DNA from: Begonia masoniana
Lineage: Eukaryota; Streptophyta; Magnoliopsida; Cucurbitales; Begoniaceae
Direction: 5' to 3'
DNA length: 64,000 bases
Assembly (NCBI GenBank): GCA_022432975.1
Contig: CM039505.1
Coordinates: forward strand, 52,179,749 to 52,243,748
Shown here: positions 11,529-24,463 of the stretch, in pieces
Layout: each line of letters begins with the position of its first letter
How positions within the stretch are numbered: position 1 is the first letter of the stretch
The notes under the pieces: model-generated
What the model was told of the DNA's origin: nothing
Seen by the model: the letters and a program-made list of their open reading frames with translations, nothing else
Database searches by the model: none
Translations under genes and position numbers: made by a program

Positions 11529-14500
11529 CAATTATTAACTGCCCCAAATTAAGGAAGAGTTTGTCTAAGAAAAGTTAAAGAACTACTAGCTCTTTACCTC
11601 TAAGAGTAATGATTAAAATAGAAGAACTACAAAAATTCGAGGGAAAAGAACTTCACTCGAACAAGACCCGCTAATGAAAAAATAATTTCTTTCGAGATGG
11701 AAAAAAACATATTAAAATGATAAATTTTGAAATACCGAGAACTATAAGACCATTTAGCACAATTCAACAAATTTTTAACTGATATGAGATTGTGCACCTC
11801 TCATCTGAAGTATGTCCTCACACTTTACTCTAATTTTAAGTAATTCTGGCCTGGAACAGGATAAATGACCACCACATCTTACAAATTTAGGAAAACCTAA
11901 CCGGGAGATTAAGTTAAGCAAAAGATCTCGATTATACATTAATTTAATGCATTTGAACATTCTAAACTACTTCTCCAATCAAAAAACAATATAAACTAAG
12001 ATTACAAGTTTGATCATGGCCAAATACACCACACCATTTGTGTTATTAGTCATGACCAACTCACAATGATCATATTTGTCAGGATCTCTCTGTATTTGAT
12101 TCAAAAAAACATCAAAGGAATCTTTTCAGCCAATACCCATAAATTATATATTTTTAAATTTCAAAAATAATTAATAGTAAAATAATTACCCACTTTCTTG
12201 AGTGGAAATCCATTTGTCTAACTGGATTCTCAGAAAAAGTCTTCCCCTCTACAAACTGGTATCCTTAATGACAACAGAACCTCCACCCAATACTTTGTCT
12301 TCCCCTCCCCCACTACCTTCCTTGGGTGTTTTCCACAATATCATTGTTCATCCTTAGTTATGGTTAGATCTATTTGAGATTAATATGCTCGAAAAATTCC
12401 CCGTTATTGAGCACGCGATTGTTGGACGAAAGACATGCAAGCGACACATCAGAAGTAAGATCGTTCGTTTTGCAAATGAGGGTTTCTTTCAAAATTATAC
12501 CGTTTTAGGAGCATAGTGATGTTTTTCCTTTGTGATTTTCTCAAGTTGTTTATGGAATTTAACTAAATATTAGGTGTTTTGAGGGGATAAAGAAGGTGAG
12601 CTCAAAAGAAAGATGTGTGGGTGTGTGACAATTACAATGATGATAAATAATTTTGTTGTGTAGTGTGGAGTTGTTTGGGTTCCGTGGGTGAGAACTTGTG
12701 ATAGACTGCCTTTTTTTTTTTTTTGCATCCAGTCTATCTTCCATGCTTTTGGCCCCATACCCTTTTTGTCATTTTCACTCTCTTTTCTCTCTCTCTATAA
12801 TTGTGTTCTTGCTTCTCTCTCTTCATTTTTCTTTTAAAAATTCACTTTTTCCTCTTCTTCTTCTCCAACCATCATAATTATTTTATCTTTTTTTTGTCAA
12901 AACCTAACTATCCACCCAAGTTTTTGATTGTACGGTCATGGAATCGGTCCTTCTGCTTCTTTTGCAGAGACTTGGGCCAGCCAGGCTGCTATCTGACCTC
13001 AAGTGAAGCTACTCTCTCTCTGTTCTGTCTTCTCTATTTCCTTTCTTCCTCTCCTGCATGGATGCACAGAGATTTTGGCTTTTAGTTTTTGGACAGTTTG
13101 TTCATTTTGACCTCTTCACTTCATCGAGATTCCTTTCTTAACCCTGTTCCTTTGTTCTTTCTTTCAAATCTTCTGGTTTTTTACAGAGACAAAATGAATG
13201 TGCACCCAGATGAAAATAATGGCTTCTGACTTTTTACCTTTAGGGTTTTTTTCAAAATCCAAACAGAAGCTTACTTTCAGGCTCATAAAACCATATATAT
13301 TGCACTGAATCTTGTTTATTAAACTTGGTATGAATCTGAACGATTTCATCAGAGACCTACCCTCCATCTGCAAAAGTACAGGAGTGGCGTTGGGTAAATA
13401 TGATGTTTTTACCCTCGTGGTAAGTCAAGGTCCATGGTTTGTCTCTAATAAATTCATTGTTTGATGGTTAAAAAATTAAAAAATTACGAGAAATAAAGTT
13501 GTCAATGAATAATAGATTAATTGTACCGATGAATAAGTTACACGGGTAAAAATAAAATATAAATATATGATCTTTCGAGCGACTTTTTATAGGCATGAGT
13601 CACATTTTAGAACTAATTGTACTATGTAACGAAGTTTGTCTACTGTTAGTGTTTTTGGCCTAAATCAAACTTGTCAAATATCAGTTGTTGTAGCATGGAC
13701 TTGACAACATCGAGATCTCTACGTCGTATCACAATATTGATACGCTTTAGATTTTAGCTTGCACGACTTAGTATTTGGATTCGCCAAAAAAATCTTACTC
13801 TGCACCTCTTCTAAGCTAATACTCTCTTTCTTGCACAATCTTATCTGCTCTTTGGTGTCTCGCACTCACAACAGTTTATCTCACAGCGTCATGCAGAAGC
13901 TATGCAACATAATTTGTACAATATTATCTGCTTTGTTAAAATTTGTACGAATTTCACTATTGAATTTTACCCCAAAAGATTATAAACTAGTTAAAGATAG
14001 AATACTACTTATGTAATGCACTCAACAACCACAATAATTCAATACGAGATTGTGATCTGATCACTTGGTATTGAGTCTCAACATGATCCCTAGTCATTAC
14101 AAACTTGGCCATCGGAGGACAAAACTCATTAGGGTGGTTGTCTTTCTCACACCATGCATTGAACCGGCCTAATACGAGTGAAAATGAAGTTTAGTAAGTT
14201 CATCCAAGAAAGCAAGAAGAGAGGGTGGGCAATGGGAGTGACAGATGTGGAAAAAAACAGAGATGATGGACCAGGTCATCTTTTATTAAAGGATTGAATT
14301 CTTTTGGTTGAAACAGATGTTTGATAAATACCCAAGAGAGAAAAGCATCAAACATGTTCTATAAAATTGATGTAGATGTTGTACCTTGTACTTCCACCCT
14401 CAATTCATGCAAACATTGCACCTGCTCTCCACTTAATTAAGCAAGCTAAATCCAATCAATTTTGACTTCCATAATCCCTAAATTTATATGAATCATAGGT

Positions 14501-15683
14501 CAAAATAAACTATTTTTTGTGTGACATAATAATTGCTCAAACCCAAAAAAGTCTACTTTTTTCAAAACACGGTTATCCGTCTACGCTATGTATTCATGTA
14601 AGATAGAACTGTAAAACTCGCTGTTGTATTTCGAATTTGGCATGATGAACTTACATTTCGCCGCTGGTCTTTTTTCGAAAGAATTATTTCACGTAAACTT
14701 AATGTTATGTTTCTACTTTTCTTTGTTGTTAACTTGGACTAACTCGAGCTTGAGAACCCGAAAGGGAAAAAAACACGAGGCAGAAGAAAGATTGGTGAAT
14801 GAAGTTGGAATCCAAAGTTGAAAAGACGAAGAGGGTGGGATAGAGATATTCAAACGGTGAGTAAATAGGGTGCATGTGCAAGCTAAATTATTGAAGAAGT
14901 TGAGAGGAATTTCCAAAACCAAATTTCAAAAAAACCTTACTTTTTTTCTTTGGGACCCCATTTCTTTTTGCCCTAGAAATCAACTCTTTACCTAACCCTT
15001 TTCCCTTCTCCTACTTACTTTGGCCTCTCTAGGTGTGGTGGGTCCTACTTATAATTTGAAAAATCAAAGACAAAATAATGAAATTTCAAGCAAAATGTTA
15101 TGTGGGGTGATGGGTCCTACATTAACCTTGGCAGTGGACTGGGTCGGGCTGTCTTGACTCACGTAAATCAAACCCATATCTGACCATAGCCTCGTCTAAG
15201 AGGCCTTGGCCTAAGACTTCGTCCAGGACCGAGCCATGATCCAAGGTAGGTGCGGGAAGATCTTTGGTTTTCTTTTTTGAAATTTTTAACAACTGTGATT
15301 GCAACTCGACCCAGTTACATTTTGTTAAAAAATAAAGAGACAACTTTGTTGGCTCCAAAATTAAGTCCAATATCAGGTAGCGAAATCAAGTCCGAAATAA
15401 TAAAAATTCAGTCCAAAGTCAGGTCAGATCAGGTCGAGCCTGGACCAACCCATCGACCTCGGCGCAAAGCAACGAGGGTGAGAATTGACCTCGGCACGAA
15501 ACGAGCGTGAGAATTATGTTCCATTGACATGATAAGCAGCAAAGATATCAGCACAAAATCAACTAACCCTTATGAGATTTTGTCTACTGTTTTCATATTT
15601 CAAATTCAGAATTCATGTATAAATTGATTTAATGATACATTTTTCGTTATAATTAATTGAAATTGAAAACATGTTGAAGTTTA
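11529..15683. other. intergenic, no gene seen
   Basis: Long AT-rich gap between the ABCB1-like gene and the 3' end of the CoA-ligase-like gene. Noted contents are a CT-rich tract near 12775-12870, a pyrimidine-rich patch with short open frames at 12940-13090, and GC-richer non-coding sequence at 15120-15510. None of the open frames shows a recognisable domain or splice-consistent exon chain. Confidence 0.35.
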
Positions 15684-18306
15684 TTACATTCTAGCTCGGA
15701 CCATTCGAATCACCTCCCGTCTCAAAATCTTCCCAGATGCCGATTTCGGTATGTTGTTTACAAAAGTTACACTTCGTAATCTTTTGAACGGTGCGACCTG
15801 CATATGCAATACGGTACATGAAATCGATCTTAATTTCAAACAATACTTCCATTGCAAACACCTTGAGAAAATCAAAAGGGTCGTAAAACGCACCTGATTC
15901 GCGACGAATTTCTGAACATCTTCGGATGTGATTGAGCTATTCGTCGATTTAATGACAAATGCAATTGGCACCTCGCCGGCTTTTGCTTCTGGACATCTGC
16001 ACAATCAAAACCGAATCTTAATAAAACCGATAATTTCGATCGTAAAATTTCCCTTGAGATCTCTACTTTAAAAGTACAACTCACGGGACCACGACCTGCA
16101 GTCGATAATCTCAGGGTGAGCAAGCAATATCCCTTCAAGCTCTGCCGGTGCAACCTGATAACAATTATCGAAAATTGTTCACAAAATATTATGAAAAAGT
16201 ATACACACGTACTATATTTGACGAATAAATTGATGACAATGTTCAATTGCTGACGGTTGAAAGACAGAGGTTTCGTTTGATCTGTAAATGACCCCAAACG
16301 TTAACGACTAAAATTGCATTTATCCTTAGAATTACTACCTGAAAACCATAGCATTTTATGAGTTCTTTGATTCGATCCACAACGAACAGCTCTCCCGCAT
16401 CGTTGAAATATCCAAGATCTCCGGTATGCAGCCACCCTTGATCATCAATAGTCAGCTTTGTGGCCTCCACATTGTTTAAATATCCTGAAAATGGCTTTTC
16501 CCAACTAGTAAATGGTACCAGCAAAGATGCATAAAGATCAAACCGTGGAGTTTATCGAGCAATTTAGTACGAATCTCCGATAGTTTCTCGGGAAAAACCA
16601 GGATCGCACGAAACTATTTCGACGATAAACTAGTCAGATAATTCATTATCATCCAAAAAAAAATCCAGACCTTGCATGATACTTGGTCCTCGGACGTATA
16701 TTTCTCCTAAATGCCGAGGAGGAAGAGGCTTCAAAGTATCGACATCGATGATTTTGGCTTCGATTCCCGACGAGAGCGTTCCGGTTGAACATGAGAGGCT
16801 TGATCTTTCCGTTGGAGCTACCCTTGAAAGAACTCCACAAGTTTCAGTCATTCCATATCCCTGTAGAACACTAAAAGAACCCATCTTTAGAACTCCAAGA
16901 TGATGACAATGGCGTCCATAAACTATTCCATCAAGTTGAAACAAGTTGAAAAACTCAATAACGAGGATCGGCAGAATCACATAAACTATTCCATCGAGAG
17001 TTGTTTCTCTGGTGAGATGGCCCAATATAAGAGATGATGTTTGAATAGCTAATTGTGAGAATCTGGCCAGTTTTGCATGCTTCTACTAATCTTACTTGGC
17101 TGTTTCAGTGAATAAGACAGAAATTTGAAGTTCGAATCTCGTCGGGATTTACAGAAATGGATTACCAACTTAAGCTAATCGTGATGAACATGAAATTATG
17201 GTTGCTAATCTTTTGAAAAATTGCAGGGTCCTAAAGAGAAAACCCAGAAACAGAGCAGACAGTAGCCAAATGGCTATGGAAGATTGCTCTACCTGAAGAA
17301 TTTTAGCGTTGGGGAAATTCTTTGCAACCGCTTCAATCACATCATTCGCTAGAGGAGCCGCCCCTGATGCAATCTGCGTCAAAGACGACGAATCGTACTT
17401 CTTCACCGTGCTTCCCTTCGCCAGAGCAATCATCACCGGCGGAACGGCGTAGAGATGGGTAATCCGGTATTTCTCCACCGTCTTCATCGCCGTCTCGAGC
17501 TCAAACTTCGCCATTGACACCACTCGGTTCCCTCTCGCAAGCTGCGCGTAAAGTAGAATCACCAGTCCGTACACATGAAACATCGGCAAGAAGCATAGAA
17601 TGACGTTCATCCCGTCGCCTTGACTGTCCTGATCCCCCGTCGCGATTAACGACGATGCGATGAAGTTTCTGTGCGTAAGAATCGCCCCCTTGCTAGTCCC
17701 CGTCGTCCCGGACGAGTACAGAAACGCGGCTATATCATTCTGAACGACGTTATTATCTGGAATCTCCGATGATTCACTTAATTTCGCGACTAAATCGGAG
17801 TAAAACCAGACACTGGGAATCCGGTGTATCGGAAAATCCGAGGAAATCGGAGACTCCAGAAATATTGACGTCAAATTCAATGAACAGACCTTCTCCCAAA
17901 GTTCGGGAACAGTGATTATAAGCTTAGGGTTACAGTCCTTAACTTGCTTCAAAAGCTCCGGTACAGTATAAGAAGGATTGCAGGTCGTTGCTATAGCTCC
18001 TATGGCGACAACGGCGAAGAAAGATACAGCGAAGTAAACTGAGTTAGGAGCGAAGATGAGGACGACACTGCCCTTTTCGATTCCGAGCCGAAGTAGAGCC
18101 TGGGAGAGCTTGGAAACATGGACTTTCAGCTGGTGGAAGGTCAAGCTTTCGCCATTTTCAGCATCGATGAGAGCGATTCTGTGAGGGAAAGAGGAGGTTT
18201 TTTGAAAGAGAAACGAGGTAATGGAGAGGTTAGGATTGGTGGGGAAGACGATGGGAGGTCGAGGGGAGGAGTAGATATAGGATTCTGGGTTGAATAACGC
18301 AGCCAT
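15684..18306 (-). CDS. 4-coumarate--CoA ligase-like acyl-activating enzyme (4CLL7-like, peroxisomal?)
   Basis: Member of the AMP-dependent synthetase/ligase family, which adenylates a carboxylic acid and joins it to CoA. Exons on the minus strand: 17293-18306, 16671-16860, 16339-16484, 16096-16154, 15894-15996 and 15684-15797. That is 1626 bases or 541 residues, close to the 544 or so of Arabidopsis 4CLL7 (from memory). Motifs are the AMP-binding loop [17 protein letters not shown] at residues 197-207 (read [13 protein letters not shown]), GYGMTETCG at the start of exon 2, [24 protein letters not shown], and the C-terminal catalytic lysine region [12 protein letters not shown]. The protein ends in ARM, a tripeptide compatible with a plant PTS1 peroxisome signal, like other 4CL-like enzymes. 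Exon 4 is odd: the expected donor (after 16085) breaks the frame, whereas a donor after 16096 keeps it but deletes a few residues of the DAAVVP-type segment. Substrate not inferable. Confidence 0.85.
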
Positions 18307-19054
18307 CGCCGTCTGGCTAGAGGGAAATGGAAAAATATTCCGAGAAAATGGCGGAACTGAGAAAACAGCAAAATGGGTCGGAAAATACAGAACTTCTAGG
18401 AGGAGGAGAGGAAGAAGGAGACAGCTTTTCCAAATCTTGACCTGGGTTTATCCGCCATGCGTGGAAAACTAAGCAACCTCAAGAAGTACAACTGACACGC
18501 AGTTCGATAAGATGCCGCTCCACGCGCTAGTCGACGTGTGTCTTCGGAATTCCTTCTGTTTCTCCAAGCTTTCCCGTTACCTCTGCAATGGCGGAAACTT
18601 CTGCTCTGTCCTTACCATCCTCCCTTTCCCGTTTCCAGATCATATCAGAGGATAAATCGTCAGAGCAATCTGTTTCGTACTGTTCTTCATCGTGATTCTG
18701 GAGTTATTTAGAGGGAAATTTCTGGATCTAGATGCTCTGCGGGGCTCAACTTAACGTTTGGGTCTCTTCTGGAATTTTATTGTTTTTGGAATCTGGGTAT
18801 TGGATTTTTGGCTCAATCTTTCCATAATTCCAAGAAAAAAACCAACTTTGCCGTTGGGTATTTGGATTTTGCCCTCCATCCAATAGCTATAGATCATGAA
18901 TCCGTGTACTCTGTAACTAAGCAATATAATTATTGATGAAATTAAAATAAAATTAATATAATAAATTCTCAAATATGTTTATTTCTAGAAAAAAAATTTA
19001 AACTATAAAAAATCTATCAAAAAAATATTTGACGATTGACCGATAACCTTCCTC
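18307..19054. other. upstream region of the CoA-ligase-like gene
   Basis: The first 100-200 bases are GC-richer and probably contain the 5' UTR and promoter of the ligase-like gene on the minus strand. The remainder is AT-rich. No coding exon was recognised. Confidence 0.35.
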
Positions 19055-19916
19055 CTGCTATTTTACATATAGAACAAAAGAACGGTCCCCCATTTTGTTT
19101 GAGTCAAAATTCACGTGCAAGGTCATTGAGAATGGGGGACCGTTCTGTTCTCAATGACCTCTCATTCATTCTTTATTTTATAAATAATTTAAAAAAAATA
19201 CTAAATGATATTTAATTTAGTTGAAATTTTTACCACATGTTTATCACATCATGAGAATGTAATCTGTAAATTTTCTTGATTTTTAACAATTGTATGGTTT
19301 ATTATAATTTGTTAATCAAATAAATAACTAAAATTACAAAAAACTTGTACAAGAGTTATAAAATCACGAACATTTCCAGATTATCTTCACATGATGTGGT
19401 CCAAGTATGATAAAAATTTCAATTAAATTGAATATCTTTTGTTGACCCCCCCGTTCCTTCTTCACTTTATAAATTAATTTTAAACAAATACTAAATGATA
19501 TTCAATTTAGTTAAATTTTTTAGCACATGTTCATAATATCATGGGAAGATAATATAGAAAGTTTTGTGATTTTATAGTACTTGTACAATTGTTTATAATT
19601 TTACTTAATTATTTCAAAAAATAATTATAATAAATCATACAAGTGTTAGAAAATCAAGAAAATTTCTAGATTATCTTCCCATGATGTGGTAACAATTTTA
19701 ACTAAATTGAATATCGTTTGGTATTTTTTTAAAATTAATTTATAAATTGAAGAAGGAATAAGAGGTCATTGAGAACATGGGACGTTTTAAAAGAATGGTC
19801 CCCCGTTCTCAATGACCTTGCACGTGAATTTTGACCCCGACAGAATGTGGGACCGTTCTAAAAGAACGGTCTCCCGTTCTAAAAGAACGGTCTCCCGTTC
19901 TATGTGTAAAATGGCA
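19055..19916. mobile_element. palindromic DNA element A (non-autonomous, MULE-like)
   Basis: About 860 bases with long inverted arms. The left outer edge TGCTATTTTACATATAGAAC pairs with the right edge GTTCTATGTGTAAAATGGCA. Inner arms share ACGGTCCCCC, TTCACGTGCAAGGTCATTGAGAA and their reverse complements near 19085-19160 and 19765-19860. The right arm also holds a roughly 21-base tandem repeat (CCGTTCTAAAAGAACGGTCT) at about 19853-19901. The core, about 19180-19740, is itself palindromic and similar to the cores of the elements at 21182-22029 and 24492-26417. There is no coding capacity. I could not find a clean target-site duplication. Confidence 0.65.
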
Positions 19917-21114
19917 AAGGAAAAGAGGGGGAGGGGGGGTATTTTTTTTTTTAAAAAACTCATTTGGGGGGGGGGGGGTATTTTTTTTAAAAAAAAACTC
20001 ATACTTTGAAGATCTTTTATTATCCTACTTTTTTGGTGGAACACGGTTTCATGGTTCTGCAATCAGACTCAGAATTGTGGGATTTCGAGATTGGAACCGA
20101 TCGTGTTTTCCGATTCGATCACAGTTAGGTTCCAAATTAAAAAAAAAAATTATTTACATTTTTTATATTAAATTTTCGGAGTTTGTGTCGGGTTTAGAAC
20201 TAGTTTATGGTATGGCCGTCGAGTTTTTTTTTACGATTTTAAGTTAGGTTTTAATTGGTTTTTATGTCAAATTTTTTACTCGCTGTTCGGTTCAATTTTC
20301 ACGATCCGGTCCATAGTTTTGGGCGTCAAAAATCGTGAAAAATTGAACCCCAATATTGTGGACCGAACAACTATTCCAACTAAAACTGCAGTTCCGATCC
20401 AATTTTGCCTACTTTTTTTCACCGGATTAATAAAGTGTTTTTGTGAGTACTCTCAAGACAAGAACAAGGATGACGGGTCAAACCCTATCATTAAAAGTTC
20501 TCAATTCCATATTTATTCAAAAAGTAGGAAGTGAATGGTTATAAATATAGTTCTCTCATTTACTTGGACTCACTTCAATAACAAAATTACGCGAGTTTCA
20601 ATTCAAATTAAACAATATTATAATAGAAGTATACGTCCTCTTTAGTATTATCATTTTGGGTCGAGACCTGCACAGATATAATCTTTAGTTTAGGTTTTTA
20701 CACTCTCTTGACCTCAATCAATATTCTCCGCATTGACAATTTGGATTGTATTTTGTGATCGATTATTAAATTTAAAACTATAAACTCAATCGTGAAAGCA
20801 AATTTAGGTTAAGAATCCACGATGATTCGCGAGTTTGAACAACATTTACAGTCTATTTCTGCCAAAAGAAATCTAATATCGCATACAAGATTCCAAAATT
20901 TTAAAATAAAATAAATAAAAAATTGGTCAACGCCCACGTGTTTATCAAAAGCATAAGAACATCATCCCAAACATTTTGAAATATTTTACTCATTTCTGTC
21001 TTTAATCTTTATCATGTGCTTCCAAGGTGGGTTTGTTTATGTCAAGTTACATTTGTTTAAATGCTCAATCACATGCCATTTCTTGACAAAATCATGATTT
21101 GATCATCGTTTTTA
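19917..21114. other. intergenic, no gene seen
   Basis: G-run and A/T-run sequence at 19926-20000 (GGGG and TTTT/AAAA blocks), then a low-complexity stretch with GGTTCGGTT-like phrases at about 20040-20420, a type of sequence repeated elsewhere in the window (35.7, 53.1 and 57.4 kb). The rest is AT-rich with no coding signal. Confidence 0.35.
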
Positions 21115-22075
21115 GAATAATACTAAGTGTACTCTTTTATTTTACTATCTAAAAAAATTTGTTGACACGTCAATAAATTTAGGGTAATTATCGATTAGAA
21201 CCCTGTACTATACACGTTTTTTCAATTCGCCCTCTGTACTAAAAAAACTGTCAAATCGAACCCTGTACTTTGATTTTGTTATCAGTTTAGACCTTCTATC
21301 AATAATTTTATTAAACCCTCATTTAAAAAATTACCAAATAATCTTGGATTCAGTTGAAAGTTTTACCACATGTTCACTACTTAATGAGAAGATAATCTGA
21401 AAATTTTCGTGATTTTTTAACACATGTAAGATTTATTGTAATTTTATTTTACTATTTTATAAAAATATTATAATAAATCATACAACTTTTACAAAACTAC
21501 GAAATTTTTTCTATTATCTACTTATAATGTGATGAATATGTGAAAAAAGTTTCAAATAAATCCAATATCTTTTGATATTTTTTTAAATTAATCTCAGTTT
21601 TTTCTTTACTTTATAAATTAATTTTTAAACAAATATCAAACGATATTTGATTTATTTGAAACATTTTTCACATGTTTAACATATCATGGGTAGATAATGA
21701 AAAACGTTTCGTGATTTTCTAAAATTTGTATGATTTATTATAATAGTTTTATAAAATACTAAAATAAAATTATAATAAATCGTACATGTGTTAAAAAATT
21801 ACAAAACTTTCCAGATTATCTTCTCATTAAGTAGTAAATATGTGGTAAAAATTTCAACTGAATCTAAGATCGTTTGGTAATTTTTTAAATGAGTGTTTAA
21901 TGAAATTGTTGATAGAAGGTCTAAACTGATAACAAAATTAAAGTACAGGGTTAGATTTGATGGTTTTTTTAGTACAGGGGGCGAATTGAAAAAACGTGTA
22001 TAGTACAGGGTTCAAATCGATAATAATCCATAAATTTATTAAAAAAATAAAATAAGAGAGCAAACTAAATATTAT
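21115..22075. mobile_element. small MITE split by a later insertion
   Basis: The left half (about 21115-21181) reads AATACTAAGTGTACTCTTTT and the right half (about 22030-22075) reads AAAATAAGAGAGCAAACTAA. Together they match the two ends of the MITE at 11339-11528. The interruption is exactly the 848-base element at 21182-22029 with its 9-base target duplication, so the MITE was there first. Confidence 0.6.
21182..22029. mobile_element. palindromic MULE-type element B with 9-base target-site duplication
   Basis: An 848-base element flanked by the perfect 9-base direct repeat ATAAATTTA (21173-21181 and 22030-22038). It starts GGGTAATTATCGATTAGAAC and ends in the near reverse complement (TCGATAATAATCC). 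Inverted arms of roughly 170 bases contain CCCTGTACTATACACG and TTCAATTCGCCC. The core resembles those of elements A and C. A 9-base duplication and long terminal inverted repeats are typical of Mutator-like elements. There is no transposase, so it is non-autonomous. Confidence 0.8.
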
Positions 22076-22237
22076 TGAGTTTTTTAGTGGTTCGTTCAAC
22101 TTTAGAATTGTGAAACATTGAACGGTGAGAATTGGAATTTACATATTTTGGCCCGAAAAAAAAAAAAAGAAATTTACAAGACAACTTTCTTTCCATTTGT
22201 GTGAAATCCTCATGATTCTCAGTTACAGTGATCATCA

Positions 22238-23086
22238 TTAATAGTAGAAAGTCTCTTCTTCTGTCTGGTTTTCCTGAAATAAAAAGCTATGGCAATTGTC
22301 CCAGCTAATCAGCTCCTTAATTTCTTCAAAACCATCCTCAAATGGCGTCTCTCCCCACCCACCGTCTTTCTTCTCTTCAAACCCTTCTGAGAAACAACTC
22401 ATCCGACCCATCTTTTCTGAAGAACTCGAACTTGCATCACTTCCGAACGTCACAACACCACCTCTACCGCCGGAGCCCGGACTGTAATTGGACCTGTCGC
22501 ATTTTTTGTCGGATAATGGTGATAAATATGAAGAAAGAGGTTCAAGGACGGAGGAGACGGAAAATGGGAAAGATTTTTTCTGGGTAGTCATCAGTCTCTT
22601 CTTCAGCTTCGTGTTCCAGTAGTTTTTAATATCGTTATCTGTTCTTCCTGGTAATTGTGCTGCCATTATTGACCACCTGCAGCTTAGGTCAAGTCTCTGT
22701 AAGTAGACAGTAACAGTAGATAGTAACAGTAGAATCTTGAAACTAAAACCTGCTGCCGATGTTAAGGAAGAGATTGCAGATGATTCTGTCTTCTTCGTCG
22801 GAGAATTCGCCATGTTTGATGTTCGGTCGGAGATAGTTCAGCCATCTCAGTCTGCAACTTTTTCCACATCTCTTCAGACCTAACCAGATATTCTTTGATC
22901 AAACAGGGAAACATTTTCTGAGAAACCAAACAGATGAGAGAAAATCTTACCAGCTTTTTGCGGAAGAGCAATCCAGTTCCCTCCGGTCCCATTTTTCTCC
23001 AAAAACCCTCTTAACCTGTCGTCTTCTTCAGGTGACCATGGCCCTTTCTTCACGCTTGCTTTGTCACAGCATGGCGTCCTTCCCAT
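22238..23086 (-). CDS. R2R3-MYB transcription factor, RAX-like (subgroup 14)
   Basis: Nuclear DNA-binding regulator. Three exons on the minus strand, 22951-23086, 22750-22879 and 22238-22676, give 705 bases or 234 residues. The 136- and 130-base first exons are the standard R2R3-MYB pattern. The N-terminus [20 protein letters not shown], then [34 protein letters not shown], and R3 ending [19 protein letters not shown] are typical of the RAX1/2/3-MYB36-MYB87 group, which controls axillary meristems and related processes. The C-terminal region is Ser/Glu-rich and short for the group. Neighbourhood supports a RAX2/MYB38-type assignment: ABCB1 and MAT3 relatives flank it here and, from memory, in Arabidopsis. 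The MULE-type element B ends only about 200 bases beyond the stop. The reading frame is intact. Confidence 0.9.
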
Positions 23087-23781
23087 CTTCTTTCTCTCTC
23101 TAGAAAACTCGAAAGGGTAGTCGAAAATGTGACCGAAGAAAAACCGGAGAAGATGGATAGATTTAGGAAGAAGAGAGATGCCACAAGTCAAAGTCAGAAA
23201 GTGATCTTTCCGAGATTAACGTTAACCTAACCGGCCGTGGCCTCCTTCTACCTTAGTTCAATTATTGGGAAGTGAGTTTGACTTTGAAGTTCTTCGTTTA
23301 ATTATTAGGGTAAAATCAATTTGAATCTCAAAATAATACAAGTTTAACTTGAAATGCTTCTTAACTAAAAATCCTAATAAGTAAAACCTTCAACTATAAA
23401 AAATGTAAAGATCAAATCATCGCAGGTGGCCGATCACTCCCCATTCTAAATTTACACATAGAACGAGGGCCGATCACCCCCAGTTCTATCTAATACTTAC
23501 GTGGCACTGGACTGTATTGAGTCAGGGGGTCAATGTGGGGGGCGGGGACCCCCCGTCAAACCTGCACCGCACGTGATTGGAGAACGAGAGGTCCCCGCCC
23601 CCAACGGCCCTCCGTTCTTGCCTCCCCATTTTAGAAGTATTCGATCACTGCCCCGAAACGACCTCATGTTCTCAAGAACAATGTTTACGAATGAAGGTCT
23701 TCTTTAATAATTAACAAAACAATTAATCCGAATCCAATTGTTATCTTACTTTAATACAAGAAAGAAGGAAGCACTTGATTT
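23087..23781. other. region between the two MYB loci
   Basis: Probable promoter of the RAX-like gene (minus strand, so upstream is to the right). Contains a GC-rich block at about 23518-23640 with an inverted pair of C/G runs (GGCGGGGACCCCCC and GTCCCCGCCCCC). It also has a TTTACACATAGAAC phrase at about 23451-23464 that resembles the edge of element A, which suggests a decayed transposon. Confidence 0.4.
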
Positions 23782-24463
23782 TTAAGGAAAACCCTGATTT
23801 TCCGAAAACGTCGTCGTTATGTACTCCCTCACCTCCCTCGATATAACATCTTTCATGGCATCCCAAAACCCCGTTGGTAAATTATCTGGCCGTCCCTCCA
23901 TGACAGGACCAACGTCCCCCCCGCCTAGCCCGGGGGGTGCCAAAGTCAAAGCAGTGAATGGGTCATCGCCTGTTCCGTCGAAAAGCGACATGGATCTCGT
24001 ATGAAAGGCGCAATAATTATATTACCGGTCTTATATAACGGCTCCATATTCGTCTGCCTCTTGGCCCGTCTCTTCAACGTGGAGTTCCAATGGTTCTTAA
24101 TGGCATTATCGGTTCGACCGGGAAGTAATCGGGCTATGGTGGCCCATCTGTTACCATACTGCTCGTGAGCTGCTAAGATAGTCTCATCCTCCGCCGACGA
24201 AAACGGGCGGTGCTCCACACTGGGACAAAGCTGGTTGCACCATCGGAGCCGGCACGACTTCTCGGACCGACCGTGTACATTATTGCTAATCAAGGACCAG
24301 TTTCTGGGACCGCATCGTTCAACGAGTCGGGTCAAAATTTGGTCCTCTTCCGCACTCCATGGCCCTTTGATTCTATCCTGTCTGCCATTTGTTCTTCTCG
24401 AGTCTTAGCCGATAGAGAAGAGTCAGAGGAAGAAGATTCGGAGGAAGTAGAAGAAGCGCTCAT
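23782..24463 (-). pseudogene. frame-broken subgroup-22 (MYB44/MYB73-like) R2R3-MYB
   Basis: Intronless, as expected for subgroup 22. Three pieces in different frames follow each other in the right order. First, an N-terminus from ATG at 24463, Ser-rich, ending MADRIESKG. Second, the MYB repeats (frame 23946-24335 plus upstream bases), with [55 protein letters not shown] and HWNSTLKRR. Third, a C-terminus 23782-23991 with [13 protein letters not shown] and a final DVISREVREYI helix. Shifts lie near 24374-24400 and near 23990-24060. In R2, the usually invariant Gly of [11 protein letters not shown] is Glu. The linker between the DNA-binding part and the C-terminal motif is very short. A 1.9-kb transposon lies about 20 bases upstream of the start. 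Either a pseudogene or a gene with assembly indels; the Glu substitution and transposon favour the former. Confidence 0.75.

Noticed and set aside
12801..13085. A Phe/Leu/Ser-rich 94-residue protein
   Set aside because: The composition follows a CT-rich tract, and there is no splice or family support.
15122..15510. Extra exons downstream of the ligase-like gene
   Set aside because: The stop codon after the ARM end closes the family-length protein, and the open frames here show no similarity.
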